Shown here piece after piece: positions 60,703 to 64,000 of a DNA stretch of 64,000 bases. The translations under genes and the position numbers were made by a program. Origin of the DNA: Ancylobacter oerskovii (GTDB taxonomy: Bacteria > Pseudomonadota > Alphaproteobacteria > Rhizobiales > Xanthobacteraceae); assembly GCF_018390555.1 (NCBI RefSeq), contig NZ_JAHBGB010000003.1, positions 1-64,000 of the forward strand, written 5' to 3'. Position 1 is the first letter of the stretch. The number at the start of each line of letters is the position of its first letter. Under the pieces are notes generated by a model. That model was given only the letters and a program-made list of their open reading frames with translations. It was not told the origin of the DNA and searched no databases.

Positions 60703-61680
60703 TCAGCTCTGGAACGCCCACTCAGCGGCTTGCCAACGCAGCGTTCCTCTGTCGGAAACGAGGCGACCGAGCCCGGGGAAGGCCATATGCGTCGCCGCGA
60801 GCAGCGCCCGTTCCGATGCCGCGCGCGGGTAGAAGCGGTCCCGCATGGCTTTCGCCGCCGCCCGGTCCTGCTCGAACAGGAAGTACACGTCGGTCCCCTC
60901 CGGATGGACCACCGGAAACACCATGTCCGAGACCATGATCAGGCTCTGTCCGGCATCTTCGATGCGCACGCCGATATGGCCCGGTGTATGCCCGGTCAGA
61001 TCCACGATGGAGACGCCGCGCGTGATCTCCCGCTCGCCGTCGATCGCCTGAAGCCGCGGATAGAGCCGAACCACGTCGGAAGATAGCTTGAAGCTGTTCT
61101 GAAGATAATCGGGGGCCGCGTTGCGTTTACCGGCATCCGTCCAATGAGCGACGTCGCGACGGTCGACATAGAGTTCAGCATTGGGGAAGTTGTTCTGTCC
61201 GCCCACCACGAGCCCGCCAATGTGGTCCTGATGCATATGCGTGACGATGATGGCATTGATCTGATCGCGTCGAAGACCAAGCGCCGCGAGTGATTTCGGG
61301 AGCATGCCGGACTGCCCGAGTGATCCGGCCGGACCGGTATCGATCAGAATCCGGCGCTCACCGTCATCGATGAGATACTGGTTGAACAGAAATCGGACCC
61401 CGCTCGGCCGACCGACGAACTGCGCCTTTGCAGCCTGTTCGACCTGCTCGGGCGTGCGCCCGGGGAAGTAGTTGTACGGCATGTCCGTATACCCGTCCGC
61501 CAAGGCGGTGACGGTGAACCGACCGAGTTTGATCTGAGCCAGAGGGGCGACGGGGGCAACGGGCGTCACCGCGCTTTCGGCAGCAGCGCTGCCCGCCCCG
61601 GCGACGAGAGACAGAGTGCTTGCGCCGATGACGCTGAGTGGGAGGCCGAGCGCAAAGGCGCGGCGAGATGGGTCGCTCAT
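60703..61680 (-). CDS. Exported metallo-beta-lactamase-fold hydrolase, lactonase-like
   Basis: A protein of 325 residues with a signal (SRRAFALGLPLSVIGASTLS) ending near AAAES. Zinc motif VTHMHQDHIGG, then His in LTGHTPGH, Asp in VSDMVFPVVH and a late His in ATHMAFPG. The ATG has AAGGAA before it; 22 further codons above are not signal-like. It resembles the MBL at 1.5 kb in layout. The HxHxDH family includes lactonases that open acyl-homoserine lactones, and a LuxR solo lies next to it; that link is a hypothesis. Confidence 0.87.
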   Translation of the reverse strand: MSDPSRRAFALGLPLSVIGASTLSLVAGAGSAAAESAVTPVAPVAPLAQIKLGRFTVTALADGYTDMPYNYFPGRTPEQVEQAAKAQFVGRPSGVRFLFNQYLIDDGERRILIDTGPAGSLGQSGMLPKSLAALGLRRDQINAIIVTHMHQDHIGGLVVGGQNNFPNAELYVDRRDVAHWTDAGKRNAAPDYLQNSFKLSSDVVRLYPRLQAIDGEREITRGVSIVDLTGHTPGHIGVRIEDAGQSLIMVSDMVFPVVHPEGTDVYFLFEQDRAAAKAMRDRFYPRAASERALLAATHMAFPGLGRLVSDRGTLRWQAAEWAFQS

Positions 61681-61786
61681 GGCTTGTTCCTTTTGATCCA
61701 GGGCGAGCCTGCGGCGATGTCGCCCATCAGCCGTGCACACCCACACGTCATGTTAGAGCTTCCACACGCGGACAAATATTGTGGGA

Positions 61787-61809
61787 ATTTGAGAGCTATT
61801 CTCTCAAAT
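61787..61809 (-). promoter_or_regulatory. Nine-base perfect dyad upstream of the MBL gene
   Basis: ATTTGAGAG and CTCTCAAAT flank CTATT in an AT-rich patch 107 bases before the MBL start. The form fits a dimeric repressor or LysR site. It does not look like a lux box, so the neighbouring LuxR protein is not the obvious binder. Confidence 0.55.
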
Positions 61810-62516
61810 CTGGAAAGATGACGCGGACCAAGCGACGGCGACCGCCGGCCGGGCATTCGCATGCGTAAGCTCCGGATCAGAAGCCATCGTTCGCGCGAAC
61901 ATGCGCGGTTCGTCGCATGCGCTGCGCCCCGGAGAACACCGAGGTCCAATTGAAGCACGAGGCTTCAAGAAAGAGGGATTTGAACGCGACATAAGTAAAG
62001 CCTGATGCCTCAATGGTCAGGGCCGGATGAACAGGCTATTCACACGACTGCCGGCCGCGCATTTATCTGGCCCCTGCGAGCGGCGTGCGCGCGGCCTCGT
62101 CACGAGAGGCACATCGAAAAGGGCGCAGCGGCTCGCGCCGGCGTTCCATGGCGGCGCCTGTCGTTGCTCCCGCATTCTCGGCGAAGCCATATGCGCCGCC
62201 TCTCCTGCGATGTCTCGATGACCGTAATCGAAACATCGGAAGGGGCGGAGTTTTCCGCAGCACCTGCGCCCGGCCATCACGGCCGTCCGCCACGGAGCGC
62301 GCACTGCCAAGGCAGTAACAGCTCAGCGCGGCGTGCCCCGCCGAGGCACCCCCTTCCGGCGATGGAAGAGCCTCCTCAGGGCGCCAGCGTCCGTTATTCC
62401 TCTGACAGGAATAATCCCTTCCTCATTTCACCGATTAATCGAATCCGCTGAAAGGATACTGCTGATCGCGAAGGCAAAAGCCCTCCCCAGCGCCCTCCCA
62501 AAAAGGAAGTCAGACC
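61810..62516. other. Long gene-poor gap before the exported hydrolase
   Basis: In these 707 bases between divergent genes, frames of up to 148 codons exist but none has a domain, a ribosome site or a signal that I can support. The last 120 bases are AT-richer and probably hold the promoter of the hydrolase gene. Confidence 0.4.
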
Positions 62517-63497
62517 ATGAATCGATTTGCTCTCTCGTTGTTGCTTGCCGGAGCTGCCGGTGCCGCTGCGCTCAACCTGGCGCCGATCGCGGCTCATGCC
62601 GCCCCGCCGGCCGTGACGGCAAAGGCGCCGGCGACGGTTCACTATCGCAGCGCCACGATCGACGGAGTGAAGATGTTCTACCGCGAGGCCGGCCCGACCA
62701 ATGGCCCGGTGGTCCTGCTCCTGCATGGTTTCCCGACATCCTCGCATATGTTCCGCAACCTGATCCCACTGCTCGCCGATCGTTACCGCGTCATCGCGCC
62801 TGACTATCCTGGCTTTGGCCAAAGCGATGCCCCCGACCACGCCAAGTTCGCCTACACGTTCGGGCACTATGCCGACATGGTCGACACGCTCATGGGGCAG
62901 CTCGGCGCCAAGAGCTATGCGATGTACGTGATGGATTACGGCGCTCCCGTCGGCTACCGGCTGGCCCTCAAGCATCCGGAGCGCGTGACGGGGCTGATCG
63001 TCCAGAACGGCAACGCCTATGACGAAGGCCTCCGTGAGTTCTGGAACCCGATCAAGACCTACTGGGCCGATGGCACGACAAAGAGCCGCGAGGCGCTCTC
63101 GGGCCTGGTCGCTCTGGAGACGACCAAGTTCCAGTACACCGACGGCGTCAAGGACCTCTCGCGCATCAGCCCCGATAACTGGGTGATCGACCAGGCGGGT
63201 CTCGATCGGCCCGGCAACAAGGATATCCAGCTGGACCTGTTCTACGACTACCGCACGAACGTTCCGCTCTATCCGCAGTTCCAGGCGTTCTTCCGCGAGC
63301 GCAAGCCGCCGACGCTGATCGTGTGGGGCAAGAACGACAAGATTTTCCCCGAGGAAGGCGCGCATCCCTATAAGCGCGATCTTCCGAATGCCGAGGTCCA
63401 CATCCTCGACACGGGCCACTTCGCGCTCGAAGACAAGCTCGACGAAATGGCCCCCCTGATCCGCAGCTTCCTCGATCGAAAAGTCGCCAAACGCTGA
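62517..63497 (+). CDS. Exported alpha/beta hydrolase with Asp nucleophile
   Basis: A protein of 326 residues. Signal peptide [20 protein letters not shown], cleavage near [15 protein letters not shown] is the oxyanion loop, the nucleophile position is Asp in [10 protein letters not shown], the acid is in [10 protein letters not shown] and the His in [10 protein letters not shown]. An Asp nucleophile suggests a haloalkane dehalogenase or epoxide hydrolase rather than an esterase; export to the periplasm is less common for these. AAGGAAG precedes the ATG. Confidence 0.9.
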   Translation: MNRFALSLLLAGAAGAAALNLAPIAAHAAPPAVTAKAPATVHYRSATIDGVKMFYREAGPTNGPVVLLLHGFPTSSHMFRNLIPLLADRYRVIAPDYPGFGQSDAPDHAKFAYTFGHYADMVDTLMGQLGAKSYAMYVMDYGAPVGYRLALKHPERVTGLIVQNGNAYDEGLREFWNPIKTYWADGTTKSREALSGLVALETTKFQYTDGVKDLSRISPDNWVIDQAGLDRPGNKDIQLDLFYDYRTNVPLYPQFQAFFRERKPPTLIVWGKNDKIFPEEGAHPYKRDLPNAEVHILDTGHFALEDKLDEMAPLIRSFLDRKVAKR

Positions 63498-63767
63498 CCG
63501 TGTCGATCGGCCTCAGCCGCTGGAGCGAGCGACGATCGACCGGTCGAGCACCGCAGGTCGCCGCTCGCGCCCGCCTGAGGGGAAGCGCACCTCCCTGGGT
63601 CTCAGAGAAAGCTCGGTCCGTGGCGGGCGCCCCTCGTGATGAGCATCACCAAGCGGCCGGCCTCGCCTCGATTTGGGTGGGGCCGGTTCTGCGGGCTCCT
63701 GGCGGCCGGGCTCGGGCAACGATCAACGTCATCGCAATCTCGAAAGCACCCGAACAGGAGCTTTGGA

Positions 63768-64000
63768 ATGAGTGAGCCTAGCTATCCCGTCGGACTTGTC
63801 GTCGAGGTCGCATATCCGATGTTCAGCGTGACGCTCCACCTCGAGGCGATCGACAGGATCCGCTTCGTGATCGCGGATGGTCCGTTCGCTCGCGAGGAGA
63901 CCGTCGAGACACAGGTCGTCGACCTCGGAAACAACCTCTTCGCGGTGAGTTGGCAGGAGGCCGACCGCGCAACCGTGGTGAACGTGCAGAACTTCGACGC
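63768..64000 (+). CDS. MoaF-like domain protein, cut by the window end
   Basis: The open frame from an ATG with CAGGAG nine bases before it runs to the edge. The 77 residues seen start MSEPSYPVGLVVEVAYPMFS and contain LHLEAIDRIRFVIADGP, TQVVDLGNNLFAVSWQE and ATVVNVQNFDA. The SWQE..TTVV-type end recalls the MoaF/MoaF-related lipocalin-like domain, a small ligand-binding barrel of unclear role. The C-terminus is outside the window. Confidence 0.6.
   Translation, partial: MSEPSYPVGLVVEVAYPMFSVTLHLEAIDRIRFVIADGPFAREETVETQVVDLGNNLFAVSWQEADRATVVNVQNFD

Noticed and set aside
61787..61809. Lux box for the nearby LuxR protein
   Set aside because: The nine-base dyad lacks the CTG...CAG pattern and length of known lux boxes; kept only as an unassigned operator.
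62005..62451. A 148-codon rightward gene in the gap before the exported hydrolase
   Set aside because: No ribosome site or recognisable domain; Arg/Pro/Ser/His-rich composition suggests non-coding GC-rich DNA.
1..64000. CRISPR arrays, tRNA or rRNA genes, prophage or defence systems
   Set aside because: No regularly spaced repeats, cloverleaf-type tRNA sequence, rRNA core sequence or recognisable defence gene was seen on either strand by reading; a covariance-model search would settle small RNAs.

Overview
The window looks like a gene-dense accessory region of a GC-rich alphaproteobacterium, most likely order Hyphomicrobiales. This rests on family make-up: an Atu4866-type protein, an AapJ-type amino-acid binding protein relic, a GalD/TctCBA uptake block, a BdcA-like reductase, and many divergent LysR/oxidoreductase pairs. 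No rRNA, tRNA, CRISPR array or replication origin was found. The taxonomic call is an inference.

Layout. (1) 0-16.5 kb: five successive cassettes in which a leftward operon of soluble or exported oxidoreductases and hydrolases (aldo/keto reductases, short-chain dehydrogenases, a metallo-beta-lactamase-fold hydrolase, an NTF2-like and a lipocalin-like protein, a DJ-1/PfpI protein, a succinate-semialdehyde-type dehydrogenase) faces a rightward LysR regulator. (2) 16.9-22.9 kb: a LysR gene divergent from a GalD/PrpF-family isomerase, a complete tripartite tricarboxylate transporter (TctC-TctB-TctA) and an acyl-CoA thioesterase. (3) 23-31.7 kb: a GntR-controlled divergon, with a sugar-type ABC importer plus a PfpI protein leftward and an iron-dependent alcohol dehydrogenase, an aldehyde dehydrogenase and an alpha/beta hydrolase rightward. 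(4) 31.7-37.9 kb: EthD plus BdcA-like reductase behind a palindromic operator, a frameshifted membrane protein, a LysR gene, and an SDR-hydrolase-VOC operon. (5) 37.9-40.7 kb: a scrap yard with an integrase C-terminal fragment, an IS5-family element with a -1 slippery site, the last ~80 codons of an aapJ-like gene, and a deletion scar that joins the start of a molybdopterin sulfite dehydrogenase-like gene to the end of its cytochrome partner. (6) 40.8-53 kb: stress and detoxification genes (MBL hydrolase, DUF1348, DUF983, quinone oxidoreductase, AraC and LysR regulators, pirin, SnoaL-like proteins, TehA-like channel, chloroperoxidase-like hydrolase, Dps), including a truncated hydrolase and a frameshifted PNPOx-family gene. 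(7) 53-64 kb: a LysR gene, a quinone oxidoreductase, an HlyD/DHA2 efflux pump, a second MFS transporter, a LuxR-type protein without a LuxI, an exported MBL hydrolase, an exported alpha/beta hydrolase and a cut-off MoaF-like gene.

How it works together. Most of the window reads as inducible uptake, modification and export of small electrophilic or aromatic compounds, each module with its own local regulator (ten LysR, one GntR, one AraC, one LuxR). The most informative new signal is a three-part element (GGATTATC, TGATCCTTC, G[G/A]ATTATC) with identical 13- and 11-bp spacers in front of both the LysR gene at 53 kb and the efflux operon at 55 kb. It suggests a small regulon linking the regulator, a quinone oxidoreductase and the pump. 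The window also shows erosion: at least seven broken genes, most of them between 33 and 47 kb.
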